Source: Streptomyces sp. NBC_01275
GTDB taxonomy: Bacteria; Actinomycetota; Actinomycetes; Streptomycetales; Streptomycetaceae
Length of the DNA: 64,000 nt
NCBI RefSeq assembly: GCF_026340655.1
Contig: NZ_JAPEOZ010000001.1
Span: 8,122,001 to 8,186,000 of the forward strand
Reading direction: 5' to 3'
The notes under the pieces were generated by a model. It worked only from the letters and a program-made list of their open reading frames with translations, was not told where the DNA came from and searched no databases. Below are positions 1-7,089 of the stretch, in pieces (positions within the stretch are counted from its first letter, which is position 1; each line of letters begins with the position of its first letter). The position numbers were made by a program, and so were the translations under genes.

Positions 1-288
1 CTGGCGGCGATCCGGGCGAGCGAACTGTTCCCGATGCGACGTCTGCGCGCCTGCGGGGCGCACGGAGTGGCCGTCCACCAGGCGCTGGCCCGCGCCACCG
101 TCCTGCGCCGGGCGGCGCGCCACCGGCTGTTCACCATGGTCTGGACGGTCAACGACGACGCCGGGCTGCGGAGGTTCCTCGCCGACGCACGGGTGGACGT
201 ACTGATCACCGACCGGCCGCGGCGGGCCGTGCACCTGCGCGGGGAGCCGCGGCAGACCCTTCCGACGGGCGGTCGGCCGTCTTCCTGA
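1..288 (+). CDS. Glycerophosphodiester phosphodiesterase family protein, C-terminal end
   Basis: The reading frame is open from the first base of the window and stops at 286-288, so only about 95 C-terminal residues are visible. They carry the closing signature of GDPD TIM barrels: a VWTVND strand-and-loop followed by a helix (LRRFLADARVDV) and LITDRPRR, where the last barrel strand opens onto the active site. The family hydrolyses glycerophosphodiesters to glycerol 3-phosphate and an alcohol. The catalytic His and Glu residues lie in the missing N-terminal part, so activity cannot be judged. The last ~20 residues are a Pro/Gly/Arg-rich tail. Confidence 0.75.
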   Translation: MAAIRASELFPMRRLRACGAHGVAVHQALARATVLRRAARHRLFTMVWTVNDDAGLRRFLADARVDVLITDRPRRAVHLRGEPRQTLPTGGRPSS

Positions 289-356
289 CTGCCGATGCCG
301 GCCGTCCGGGGTCCGGAAGGAAACCGGGGCTCGGGGGCGCTCAGACGGCGGTCGTC

Positions 357-764
357 TCAGACGGCGGCGGCCAGGCTTCTGATCGCCTCCTGGGCCCACT
401 CCTGCGCCCCCACCGCAGCCCCGGCGGCGACACCGGTCGCGACCGGCGCCAAGGCCCCCTTGAGCCCGTTCAGCGCCCGGCGCAGCCTGCCCGGCTCCGG
501 GGTCTGCGGCCCGGTGAGCTCCGCGAGCACCTCCTGGGCCGCGGCGTCGGCGTCCTCGCGGTCCTGGTCGGCGAGACCGGCCCCGGGCAGCTGGCGGCGC
601 AGCTCGGTCACCAGGTGGGCGAGCGCCTCGAAACCGGGGGCGACCACGTCGTTGTTCTGCTGGTTCTGGGTGACCGTCTCGTTGTTCCAGGCGAACTGCG
701 CCCCGGAGACGGCGGCGTGGAACACCGGGCCGTCGTGCTGGTGCGCCTGCTGAGGGTCGTTCAT
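357..764 (-). CDS. Unknown small protein with GPVF-x-AAV-x-G-x-Q-x-AWNN motif
   Basis: This 135-residue protein belongs to no family I can name. Residues ~12-35 hold GPVFHAAVSGAQFAWNNE followed by a Gln/Asn stretch. The middle is a charged predicted helix and the C-terminal third is an Ala/Gly-rich helix. Its ATG overlaps the stop of the upstream gene by 4 bases (761-764), so the two are translationally coupled. The same GPVF...AWNN motif sits at the end of that upstream beta-helix gene, which suggests a shared recognition or assembly element. No signal peptide is obvious. It is probably cytoplasmic; function unknown. Confidence 0.6.
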   Translation of the reverse strand: MNDPQQAHQHDGPVFHAAVSGAQFAWNNETVTQNQQNNDVVAPGFEALAHLVTELRRQLPGAGLADQDREDADAAAQEVLAELTGPQTPEPGRLRRALNGLKGALAPVATGVAAGAAVGAQEWAQEAIRSLAAAV

Positions 765-1712
765 GAGCCGGCTCCGTCCTGATCGGACTGCTGGGAGTGC
801 TGGGGCAGTTGGGGCTGAAGGGGCTGTCGGCCGTGTTGCTGCTGCTGGACGACGCCGTTGTTGTTCCAGGCCAGTTGAACGCCCTCGACGGCGGCGTCGA
901 AGACCGGGCCGTGGAAGTGGTTCACGATCGACGTAGCGGGCACGGCCGGCTCGTCGGCGCTCTCCTGGACGACCGGCAGCGAGGTGTGCAGCGAGACGAG
1001 GTCGACCCGGCCGTTGTCGACCACGGCCACCCCCTTCGTACCGGTCACGGTGCAGTCGACCAGCCGCCCGCGGCCCGATGCCCCGAAGTGCACGCCGCCG
1101 TACTCACAGTCGGCGAACCGGCTGCCCACGACGTCCGCGTACGCGGAGTCGGTCACACTCAGGCCGAAGTTCTCCGAGCCGGCGACGGAGAGGTTCCGTG
1201 CGACGAGCGTCGACCGCCCTCCCGCGAGGCCCCGCCCAAGCGCACCGCGCCGACCTCGCAGTCGTGCAGATGCAGTTGGGCCTCCTCGACGGCGCCGAAG
1301 CCCAGTTGACCGCGGTGCGCTGTCACGCCCTTGAGAGTGACCCGGGACTCGCCCCCGGCGGCCACGGCCCCCAGGTCGAAGTCGCGGAACCTCGCGTCGG
1401 TCAGCTCGGCCGTCGTGCCGCCGTTGCCCAGGGTCTCCAGGCCCGCCGGGCAGCGCTCGACGCGGATCCCCTCGAACACCGCCTTGGACTCGTAGCGCAC
1501 CCGCAGGGCGACGTTCGTCAGGTCCTCGACGTCGATCCGGGTGAAACGGCCCCGGGCCCTGTCCACGAGCGCGATCCCGACGTTGCCTCCCGAGATGCGG
1601 CAGCCGTCGACCCGTACGGCCGCGCCCTGGGTCGCGAACACCGCGACGGCGCCCGAGTCGAGCACCTCGCAGTCCTCGAACGTGCCGCGGCCCGCGGGCT
1701 GGACGGCAGCGG
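761..1712 (-). pseudogene. Right-handed beta-helix repeat protein, frameshifted and lacking its N-terminus
   Basis: Two frames on the minus strand together encode one beta-helix protein. Bases 1712 to ~1236 give repeats of the pectate-lyase-like type (FEDCEVLDSGAVAVFA, VRVDGCRISGGNVGIALVD, FEGIRVERC). From ~1230 the next frame continues with ARNLSVAGSENFGLSVTDSAY, RFADCEYGGVHF and a C-terminal GPVFDAAVEGVQLAWNNN plus a poly-Gln tail. One missing base in the G/C run at 1229-1236 would restore the frame. The beta-helix begins directly after the stop of the upstream methyltransferase with no start codon or N-terminal domain, so the 5' part is also lost. A short in-frame GTG at 1156 could still give a 131-residue product. 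Confidence 0.65.
1229..1236 (-). other. Frameshift site in the beta-helix gene
   Basis: The frame reading CEVGAVRLGG runs into an unrelated tail, while the neighbouring frame takes up the beta-helix pattern (GLAGGRSTLVARN). The switch maps to a G/C homopolymer on the minus strand and needs one extra base. It could be a real mutation or a sequencing error in a G-run. Confidence 0.6.
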
Positions 1713-2534
1713 TCAGGTCTTGCGCGCCACGCCCGCGTACAGCGGCACGATGCCCTCCGCCTGGAGTGCCACGTCCTCCGGGTCCGGGCGCCAGCCGGAG
1801 ACCGGGATCACGCCCGGGCCGAGCAGCTCCAGGCCCTCGAAGAAGCGGGAGAACTCGGGCAGGGAGCGGGGGTGGAAGGGGGTGCCGCTGCGGCGGAAGT
1901 TCTCGGCGGCCTTCTCGATGGCCGCCGGATTGAGGTCCGGGGTGACCTGGGAGAGGATCAGCCAGCTGCCCGGGGCGAGCGCGGCCAGGTACCTCCTCAG
2001 CAGCCCGTACACGTCGTCGCCGGCCGGGTCCTCGCCCAGGTAGTGGGTGAGCGCCACCAGCGACAGCGCGATCGGCCGGCCGAAGTCCAGGGACTCGGCG
2101 GCCCGGTGCAACAGGGCGTCGACGTCGCGTACGTCGGCGTGCACATACTGCGTCGAGCCCTCGGGCGTGCTGTGCAGCAGCGCCTGCGCGTGCCGGAGCA
2201 CGATCGGGTCGTTGTCCGCGTACACCACCTTCGCCTCCGCCGCCACGCCCTGCGCCACCTGGTGCAGATTGGGCTCGGTGGGGATGCCGGTGCCGATGTC
2301 CAGGAACTGGCGCGTCCCGGCCTCGGCGGCGACGCGCACGGCCCGCTGCATGAACCGGCGGTTGGCGCGCGCCCCGCGCAGCACCGTGTCGTCCACGGCG
2401 AGGATCCTGCGGGCCAGCTCCTCGTCCACGGGGTAGTTGTCCTTGCCGCCCAGCCACCAGTCGTACACACGGGCCGGGTGCGGCCTGCTGGTGTCGATGC
2501 GGGCGGACGCGTTCTCGGCCTCGGATCCGGCCAT
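1713..2534 (-). CDS. S-adenosyl methyltransferase, DUF574/SAM-dependent family
   Basis: This 273-residue protein is a full-length member of the actinomycete methyltransferase family formerly called DUF574. Its N-terminal signature RPHPARVYDWWLGGKDNYPV is followed by the SAM-binding loop FLDIGTGIPTEPNLH (~residues 75-90) and VVYADNDPIV, the acidic residue that binds the ribose. The substrate is unknown for the whole family. The ATG at 2534 has AGGAGAG about 8 bases upstream. Its stop falls exactly where the downstream beta-helix fragment begins, which suggests that a rearrangement placed it there. An XRE regulator lies upstream in the same direction, a common setting for this family. Confidence 0.9.
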   Translation of the reverse strand: MAGSEAENASARIDTSRPHPARVYDWWLGGKDNYPVDEELARRILAVDDTVLRGARANRRFMQRAVRVAAEAGTRQFLDIGTGIPTEPNLHQVAQGVAAEAKVVYADNDPIVLRHAQALLHSTPEGSTQYVHADVRDVDALLHRAAESLDFGRPIALSLVALTHYLGEDPAGDDVYGLLRRYLAALAPGSWLILSQVTPDLNPAAIEKAAENFRRSGTPFHPRSLPEFSRFFEGLELLGPGVIPVSGWRPDPEDVALQAEGIVPLYAGVARKT

Positions 2535-2588
2535 GCTCGGGTCTCTCCTAGGGACTGGGCTGGGGGATGAACAGGGGCGTATGCGCAG

Positions 2589-2642
2589 GTCGGGCAGGTC
2601 GGGCAGGTCGGGCGGGTCCGGCGGGTCGGGCGGGTCGGGCAG
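2589..2642. repeat. 9-bp tandem repeat, GTCGGGCAG-like units
   Basis: About six degenerate copies of a 9-base unit (GTCGGGCAG, GTCGGGCGG, GTCCGGCGG) fill the space between the methyltransferase and the XRE regulator. Slippage is the likely origin; no function is evident. Confidence 0.75.
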
Positions 2643-2673
2643 GGGACGACGGCGGACGGTCGACGGGCCGTGC

Positions 2674-3537
2674 TCAGAACGCCTCGCGGACGTCCCGCAG
2701 GATCAGCTGGGTGCGCTCCGCGGACGCGGCGTGCGTCGTCAGATGGTCGAGGACCTCCAGATGCGCGGAGACCTCCTTGCGCGAGTCGAGGTACAGGGCG
2801 CCGGTCAGATACTCGGTCACCACCATGTCGGGCAGCTCGGGCTCGGCGAAGCGGAAGAGCGAGAACGGCGCGGACGCCCCCGGATGCGGGCCGTCCGCGA
2901 ACTCGGCGACCTGCAGCGTGACCCGGTCGCGCTCGCCGAACTCCAGGAGCTTGTCGAGCTGTCCGCGCATGACCGCGGCGTCGCCGCTCACCGGCCGGCG
3001 CAGCACCGTCTCGTCCATCACCACCCACAGATGGGGCGGACGGGGGCCCTCCAGCAGCCGCTGGCGCGCCAGGCGCAGCGACACATGCCGCTCGATCGAC
3101 TCCGGCGTCGTGCGCCCCACGGTCCCCGCCTCCAGGACCGCGCGTGCGTAGTCCTCGGTCTGCAGCAGCCCGGGCACGAAGTGCGGCTCGTACGAGCGGA
3201 TCAGGCGGGCCGCGCCCTCCAGGCTGACGTACAGGCTGAACCAGTCCGGCAGCACGTCGTGGAACCGCTGCCACCAGCCGGGCCGGTTCGCGTCCTCGGC
3301 GAGCGTGACGAAAGCGGCGGCCTCGTCCTCGGCCACGCCGTACGTCTCCAGCAGCACCTGGACGTACGGGATCTTCAGCGCGACGTCCGCCGTCTCCATG
3401 CGCCGTACGGTCGCGGGGGCCACCCGCAGGGCGCGGGCCGCTTCCTCGCGGCCGAGCCCGGCCGCCTCCCGCAGCTCCTGCAGTCGCCTGCCGAGTACCA
3501 CCTGGCCCACCGTGGGTGCGGGCCGACGTTCACTCAC
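2674..3537 (-). CDS. XRE-family regulator with DUF5753-type C-terminal domain
   Basis: Residues ~12-65 form an XRE helix-turn-helix (LGRRLQELREAAGLGREEAARALRVAPATVRRMET). The rest matches the large C-terminal domain of Scr1-like Streptomyces regulators: WWQRFHDVLPDWFSLYVSLEGAA, the FVPGLLQTEDYARAVL motif and a Y(L)TGALYLD strand near the end. These proteins usually sit beside small DUF397 proteins or DUF574 methyltransferases and act as local regulators; here the DUF574 gene is downstream. The start is GTG at 3537. The region upstream carries a 13-base tandem repeat that could be its operator. Confidence 0.9.
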   Translation of the reverse strand: MSERRPAPTVGQVVLGRRLQELREAAGLGREEAARALRVAPATVRRMETADVALKIPYVQVLLETYGVAEDEAAAFVTLAEDANRPGWWQRFHDVLPDWFSLYVSLEGAARLIRSYEPHFVPGLLQTEDYARAVLEAGTVGRTTPESIERHVSLRLARQRLLEGPRPPHLWVVMDETVLRRPVSGDAAVMRGQLDKLLEFGERDRVTLQVAEFADGPHPGASAPFSLFRFAEPELPDMVVTEYLTGALYLDSRKEVSAHLEVLDHLTTHAASAERTQLILRDVREAF

Positions 3538-3542
3538 GCCAC

Positions 3543-3568
3543 GTCTCCCCTACGTGTCTCCCCTACAT
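3543..3568. promoter_or_regulatory. 13-bp direct repeat upstream of the XRE regulator
   Basis: Two adjacent copies, GTCTCCCCTACGT (3543-3555) and GTCTCCCCTACAT (3556-3568), match at 12 of 13 bases just before the regulator's start at 3537. On the coding strand each copy contains AGGGGAGAC, so the nearer one also supplies the ribosome binding site. Tandem near-perfect copies suggest a protein-binding site, possibly for autoregulation. Confidence 0.4.
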
Positions 3569-3636
3569 GTCGAGGACGCGGGTCAGTGTGTCATGTTCCG
3601 GCCGCCGTCTCACCGAAACGGCGGGAGGACATTTCC

Positions 3637-3651
3637 TTACCTCGTAGGTAA
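3637..3651. promoter_or_regulatory. Palindrome TTACCTCGTAGGTAA
   Basis: A 6-base inverted repeat with a 3-base spacer lies in the 207-base gap between the two XRE-type regulators. It is A/T-rich for this genome, as expected of an operator or promoter. It could serve the 2674-3537 gene, about 100 bases downstream. No experimental match is known to me. Confidence 0.4.
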
Positions 3652-3744
3652 TCGACCCGGTCGGCCCCTGGCCGGGACAGTGGGGGCAGCCGGGTTCCGG
3701 GCCGGCGCACTCCGGTCCGGGATCCGCGCCCGACTGACGGTCTG

Positions 3745-4584
3745 TCAGCCAGCCAGTCCGTGCAGATACTTGGCCGTCGCCGGGTCGGCCGGGAGGAACG
3801 TCTCGATGGCCAGCTCGGCGACGGTCACGTCCATGGGCGTGTTGAAGGTGGAGATCGACGAGACGAAGGACAGGGTCCGTCCCTCGTGCTCGATCAGCAT
3901 CGGCAGAGCGAAGTACGGGACCGGCTCCCCCGGTTCGACCGGCCCGCCCCCGGACACGGCCTCCGGCGCCGGATACGCGGCGACCTCGTCGTACAGCGCG
4001 CGCAACGGGGCGGAGCGGTGCAGGGCGATCTGGCGTTCCATCTGGGCGAGGAGATGGCCGCGCCACTCGGGCAGGTTGCGGATCCGCGGCGCCAGTCCCT
4101 GCGGGTGGAGGGTCAGGCGCATCGCGTTCAGCGGCGGCGTGAGCAGGGACTCCGGGACGCCGTCCAGAAGCATCGCGATCCCACGGTTGGCCGCCACGAC
4201 GTCGTACCCGGCGTCCACGACCAGCGCCGGGTACGGCTCGTAGCCCTGGATCAGCCGTTGCACGCCCGCGCGCAGCGCGTCCAGCGCCGGGTCGTCCAGC
4301 CGGGTCTCCGGATAGTGCGGGGCGTAACCGGCCGCCAGGAGCAGCGAGTTGCGCTCGCGGACGGGCACGTCGAGATGCTCCGCGAGCCGCAGCACCATCT
4401 CCTCGCTCGGCCGGGAGCGGCCCGTCTCGATGAAGCTGATGTGCCGGGCCGAGGAGTCGGCACGCCCCGCGAGCTCCAGCTGACTCACCCGCCGCCGCTC
4501 CCGCCAGGCGCGCAGCAGCGGGCCGACGCCCTTGTCGACGGAGGCGGCGGAAACGGCGTTCGTACCGGGCGGGCCAATGGTCAT
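3745..4584 (-). CDS. XRE-family regulator with MmyB-like ligand-binding domain
   Basis: Residues ~20-75 are an XRE helix-turn-helix (LLRAWRERRRVSQLELAGRADSSARHISFIETGRSRPS). The remaining ~190 residues match the MmyB/MLTR PAS-like ligand domain, with GYEPYPALVVDAGYDVVAANRG and the later LSFVSSISTFNTPMDVTVAELAIETFLPAD. MLTR-type proteins bind small hydrophobic ligands and control a neighbouring oxidoreductase or transporter; no such partner is adjacent here. The length of 279 is normal. The ATG at 4584 lies 230 bases from the divergent pterin dehydratase gene, so the two may share a promoter region. Confidence 0.92.
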   Translation of the reverse strand: MTIGPPGTNAVSAASVDKGVGPLLRAWRERRRVSQLELAGRADSSARHISFIETGRSRPSEEMVLRLAEHLDVPVRERNSLLLAAGYAPHYPETRLDDPALDALRAGVQRLIQGYEPYPALVVDAGYDVVAANRGIAMLLDGVPESLLTPPLNAMRLTLHPQGLAPRIRNLPEWRGHLLAQMERQIALHRSAPLRALYDEVAAYPAPEAVSGGGPVEPGEPVPYFALPMLIEHEGRTLSFVSSISTFNTPMDVTVAELAIETFLPADPATAKYLHGLAG

Positions 4585-4627
4585 GCATACGACCGTAGTT
4601 GAGGAGCACGTGCAGGAACGAGCGGCC

Positions 4628-4680
4628 CCCTGAGCCAGACCCTGAGCCAGCCCCTGAGCCGGCCCCCTGAGCCAGGCCCT
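4628..4680. repeat. Degenerate CCCTGAGCC repeats
   Basis: Four to five loosely spaced copies of CCTGAGCC lie in the divergent promoter gap between the MmyB-like regulator and the dehydratase. They may be slippage products. They could separate or form regulator sites, but nothing in the sequence decides this. Confidence 0.5.
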
Positions 4681-4814
4681 CGGCCCGGCGGCCGAATGCG
4701 CCCACGGCCGACCGGTCGGCCCTTGTGCACCGAGTGGCCCTCCTGACCAGGGCCGCAGCGCGTCTCCTGTGGCACGCTGGACAGGTACGCGAGGCCCAGG
4801 AAGGGAACCAGGTC

Positions 4815-5120
4815 ATGGCCGAGAAACCGTTGTCGCAACAGGAGATCGAGGACCGGCTGGTGCAGCTGCCCGGTTGGTCCCTGGCCGACGACCGCCTCAC
4901 CCGCTCCTACCGGCTCGCCTCCCACTTCGCCGCGACCGCCCTGGTCATCCATGTCGCGCAACTCCAGGAGGAGCTGAACCATCACTCCGAGCTCACCCTC
5001 GGTTACAACACGGTGTCCCTCGCCGTGAACACGCACAGCGCGGGCGACACCGTCACCGAGCTCGACCTGGAGCTGGCCCGCCGGGTGGAGGACGCGGCCG
5101 CAGGACACGGGGCGCACTGA
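4815..5120 (+). CDS. Pterin-4a-carbinolamine dehydratase
   Basis: The 101-residue product fits the small PCD/PhhB family, which dehydrates 4a-hydroxytetrahydrobiopterin. The core motif is LQEELNHHSELTLGYNTVSL followed by TELDLELARRVE, corresponding to the family's HNHHPxW...Y..V.....TH.....T..D..LA pattern. The two active-site His are present, but the usual Pro-Asp/Glu-Trp after them is Ser-Glu-Leu, a divergent form. ATG at 4815 is chosen because the family starts about ten residues before LPGW; an in-frame start at 4725 would add an unrelated leader. No phenylalanine hydroxylase is nearby. Confidence 0.85.
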   Translation: MAEKPLSQQEIEDRLVQLPGWSLADDRLTRSYRLASHFAATALVIHVAQLQEELNHHSELTLGYNTVSLAVNTHSAGDTVTELDLELARRVEDAAAGHGAH

Positions 5121-5231
5121 CCTCTGGCGGCGGACGGCAACGCCGTAGAGGACGGACGCGGGGGCGGACGGCGGGGTGCGTGGCGGGGGCGGACGGTGGG
5201 GACGGGCAGGCCACGGGACGGGGAGGCGCGG

Positions 5232-6023
5232 GTGCTGGACTACGACAAGGAAGCCGAGCGGTACGACGGTCTGCGCGGCGGCGAGCCCCGGGCGGCCGCC
5301 GCCGCGCAGGGCGTCCTCGCCCTCGTGCCGCCCCAGGCGCGCACCCTGCTCGACGTGGCCTGCGGCACCGGCATCGTCACCCGACGGCTCGCGGCCGGTC
5401 GGGACGGCCGGGACGGTCGGAGCGGTCTGCGGGTGACCGGTGTCGATCTGGCGCCTGCGATGGCCCGACAGGCCTCGGCCCGGCTGCCCGGCGCGATCCT
5501 GCTCGCCGACTGCAGGCAACTGCCCTTCCGGGACGGCGAGTTCGACGCCGTCAGCAGCGTCTGGCTGCTGCACCTCGTCGAGGACGCCGAGGACGTACGG
5601 CGCATCGTCGCCGAGTGCGCCCGGGTGCTGCGGCCCGGCGGGGTGTACGTCACCACGGTCGACAAGGGCGCTTCGCACAACGTCGGCAGCGACATCGACG
5701 TAGTCCTCGCCTCCCGCCCGCGCAGCCCCGCGTCCGACGCCGCCGCGCTGGTGGAGACGTACACCGCGGGCTGTGGCCTGGTCCCGGCCGGGCGGGCCCG
5801 CTTCCCGGGCCGGGGGCAGGGGCGCAGCCCGCGCCGGGCGATCGCGGACCTGCGGCGCGGCTGGTTCGTCACCCTGCCGCCCGGTCATCCGCTCGCCGAC
5901 GACTTCGCCGCCCGCCTCGCGGCCCTGCCCGACCAGGACCGGCCCCGCCCGGACCCCGAGTTCACCCTGCTGGCGTTCCGGAAGCCGACGGGCCCGACGG
6001 CGGACCCGGCCGAAGGCGCGTGA
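5232..6023 (+). CDS. Class I SAM-dependent methyltransferase
   Basis: Motif I is LLDVACGTGIVTRRL (~residues 38-52), the acidic motif II is GVDLAPAMARQA, and FDAVSSVWLLHLVEDAEDVRRIVAECARVLRPGG is the typical post-motif region of methyltransf_11/25 enzymes. The substrate is unknown. GTG at 5232 is preferred because GGGAGG lies about 6 bases upstream; an in-frame GTG at 5196 would add 12 residues of low quality. Its last 62 bases overlap the end of the convergent gene ending at 5962. An expansion of GRDGRDGRSG between motifs I and II is likely a repeat-derived loop. Confidence 0.85.
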   Translation: MLDYDKEAERYDGLRGGEPRAAAAAQGVLALVPPQARTLLDVACGTGIVTRRLAAGRDGRDGRSGLRVTGVDLAPAMARQASARLPGAILLADCRQLPFRDGEFDAVSSVWLLHLVEDAEDVRRIVAECARVLRPGGVYVTTVDKGASHNVGSDIDVVLASRPRSPASDAAALVETYTAGCGLVPAGRARFPGRGQGRSPRRAIADLRRGWFVTLPPGHPLADDFAARLAALPDQDRPRPDPEFTLLAFRKPTGPTADPAEGA

Positions 6024-6567
6024 AGTCCATGACCCAGTTGGTCAGCCAGGTCTCCCCGCCGTCCGTCGAGAAGGCCTGCTCCCAGCGGGCGGTGGTCGCG
6101 GAGATCCCCGACCACACGAACCGCACCCGCACGTCCTTGCCGTCGTGCGTGTCGTCGCCGTAGAACTCCCCGCGGATCCCGCCCTGTTGGAGCACTCCCT
6201 TCTTTTCCGCCGAGCCCTCCTCGTCTCCTGTGCCGTCCGAGCCGTCCGAGCCGTCCTCGTCTCCGGTGCCGTCGGTGCCGTCGAAGCCGCCGATCACCGG
6301 CGGGAACAGTCGGCCGCTGCCGCTGGAGGCCCAGTTCAGCGACCACTGACCGCTCTCGCGGTCGAAGAGCCGCAGGGTGAGCCCCCTCGTCCCGAGGTAC
6401 GGCATGTCGATCTCGTCGACGTTCGCGGCCCCGTCGAAGAAGGGCAGACAGCGGGTCGTGGCCGGGAACTCCTCCCAGTCGCCGCCGGGATCGAGGAAGT
6501 CGGTGCGCCGCCGGTGGCGGACCTCCCAGTCGCCGTGCAGGAAGTCGAAGTCGTGCGGGCCGCTCAT
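5962..6567 (-). CDS. Unknown protein, DUF1579-like fold likely
   Basis: The 201-residue product begins FDFLHGDWEVRHRRRTDFL and continues through GRLFPPVIGGF, IRGEFYGDDTHDGKDVRVRFVWSG and WEQAFSTDGGETWLTNWVMDFTR. This is the layout of small lipocalin-like DUF1579 proteins of unknown role. A Gly/Asp/Ser-rich stretch (residues ~93-115, bases 6219-6290) interrupts the conserved region and looks like repeat expansion. The ATG at 6567 overlaps the stop of the upstream gene by 4 bases, so the pair is coupled. Likely cytoplasmic. Confidence 0.7.
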   Translation of the reverse strand: MSGPHDFDFLHGDWEVRHRRRTDFLDPGGDWEEFPATTRCLPFFDGAANVDEIDMPYLGTRGLTLRLFDRESGQWSLNWASSGSGRLFPPVIGGFDGTDGTGDEDGSDGSDGTGDEEGSAEKKGVLQQGGIRGEFYGDDTHDGKDVRVRFVWSGISATTARWEQAFSTDGGETWLTNWVMDFTRLRPGPPSGPSASGTPAG

Positions 6568-7043
6568 CGTCGGTCTCCTGTCGTGCCCTCGGGCAGCGTG
6601 TCGGTCAAGTAGGCGTCGAGATCCGGGACTTCGGGCGCGAGCAGATGACGTACCCAGGCGTCCCGCTCGTGCAGGATCGGCGGCAGCTCCCAGACGCAGC
6701 CGATCCACGGCCGGTCGCCGAGCACGAAGTGGGCCGGGTCGCCGTCCGGGCAGCCCAGCACCGGCTGACCCGCCGCCGCACCCCGGAAGTGCAGGACGTT
6801 GTCCCACACCCAGCTGTAGACGTTGAGGTAGGCGCCGTCGTCGCCGCCCCGGTGCAGTACCACGAACGTGGCCGGCGGCGTCCCGTCCGGCGCCGGCAGC
6901 AGCTCGGGCAGGATCGCGTACGCGGCCCGCTCCACCTCGGGCGCGACGCCCGCCGGGTCGGCGCTGACTTGGTAGCGCTTGATGTGCCGCCCCGCCACCT
7001 CGATCGGCGGCGGCACGGTCAGCAGTTTCTCCTGGAAGGGCAT
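6564..7043 (-). CDS. Conserved protein of unknown function, coupled to the DUF1579-like gene
   Basis: The ~159-residue product starts MPFQEKLLTVPPPIEVAGRHIKRYQV and has conserved-looking aromatic motifs (YLNVYSWVWDNVLHFRG, WIGCVWELPPILHERDAWVRHLLAPE). I do not recognise the family beyond noting that such proteins often sit beside WYL regulators in Streptomyces. ATG at 7043 is preferred over GTG at 7052. It is the first gene of a two-gene unit and diverges from the WYL regulator with only ~34 bases between starts, so the inverted repeat at 7063-7089 probably controls it. Confidence 0.7.
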   Translation of the reverse strand: MPFQEKLLTVPPPIEVAGRHIKRYQVSADPAGVAPEVERAAYAILPELLPAPDGTPPATFVVLHRGGDDGAYLNVYSWVWDNVLHFRGAAAGQPVLGCPDGDPAHFVLGDRPWIGCVWELPPILHERDAWVRHLLAPEVPDLDAYLTDTLPEGTTGDRR

Positions 7044-7062
7044 GCACGGCACGCTAGGCCCG

Positions 7063-7089
7063 CTTCACTGACACCATGTGTCAGTGAAG
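7063..7089. promoter_or_regulatory. Perfect 11-bp inverted repeat over the WYL regulator start
   Basis: CTTCACTGACA (7063-7073) and TGTCAGTGAAG (7079-7089) are exact reverse complements separated by 5 bases. The right arm contains both candidate GTG starts of the regulator (7078 and 7084), and the left arm lies ~20 bases before the divergent gene. It is very probably the regulator's own operator, controlling both directions. The regulator mRNA would then have almost no leader. Confidence 0.75.
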
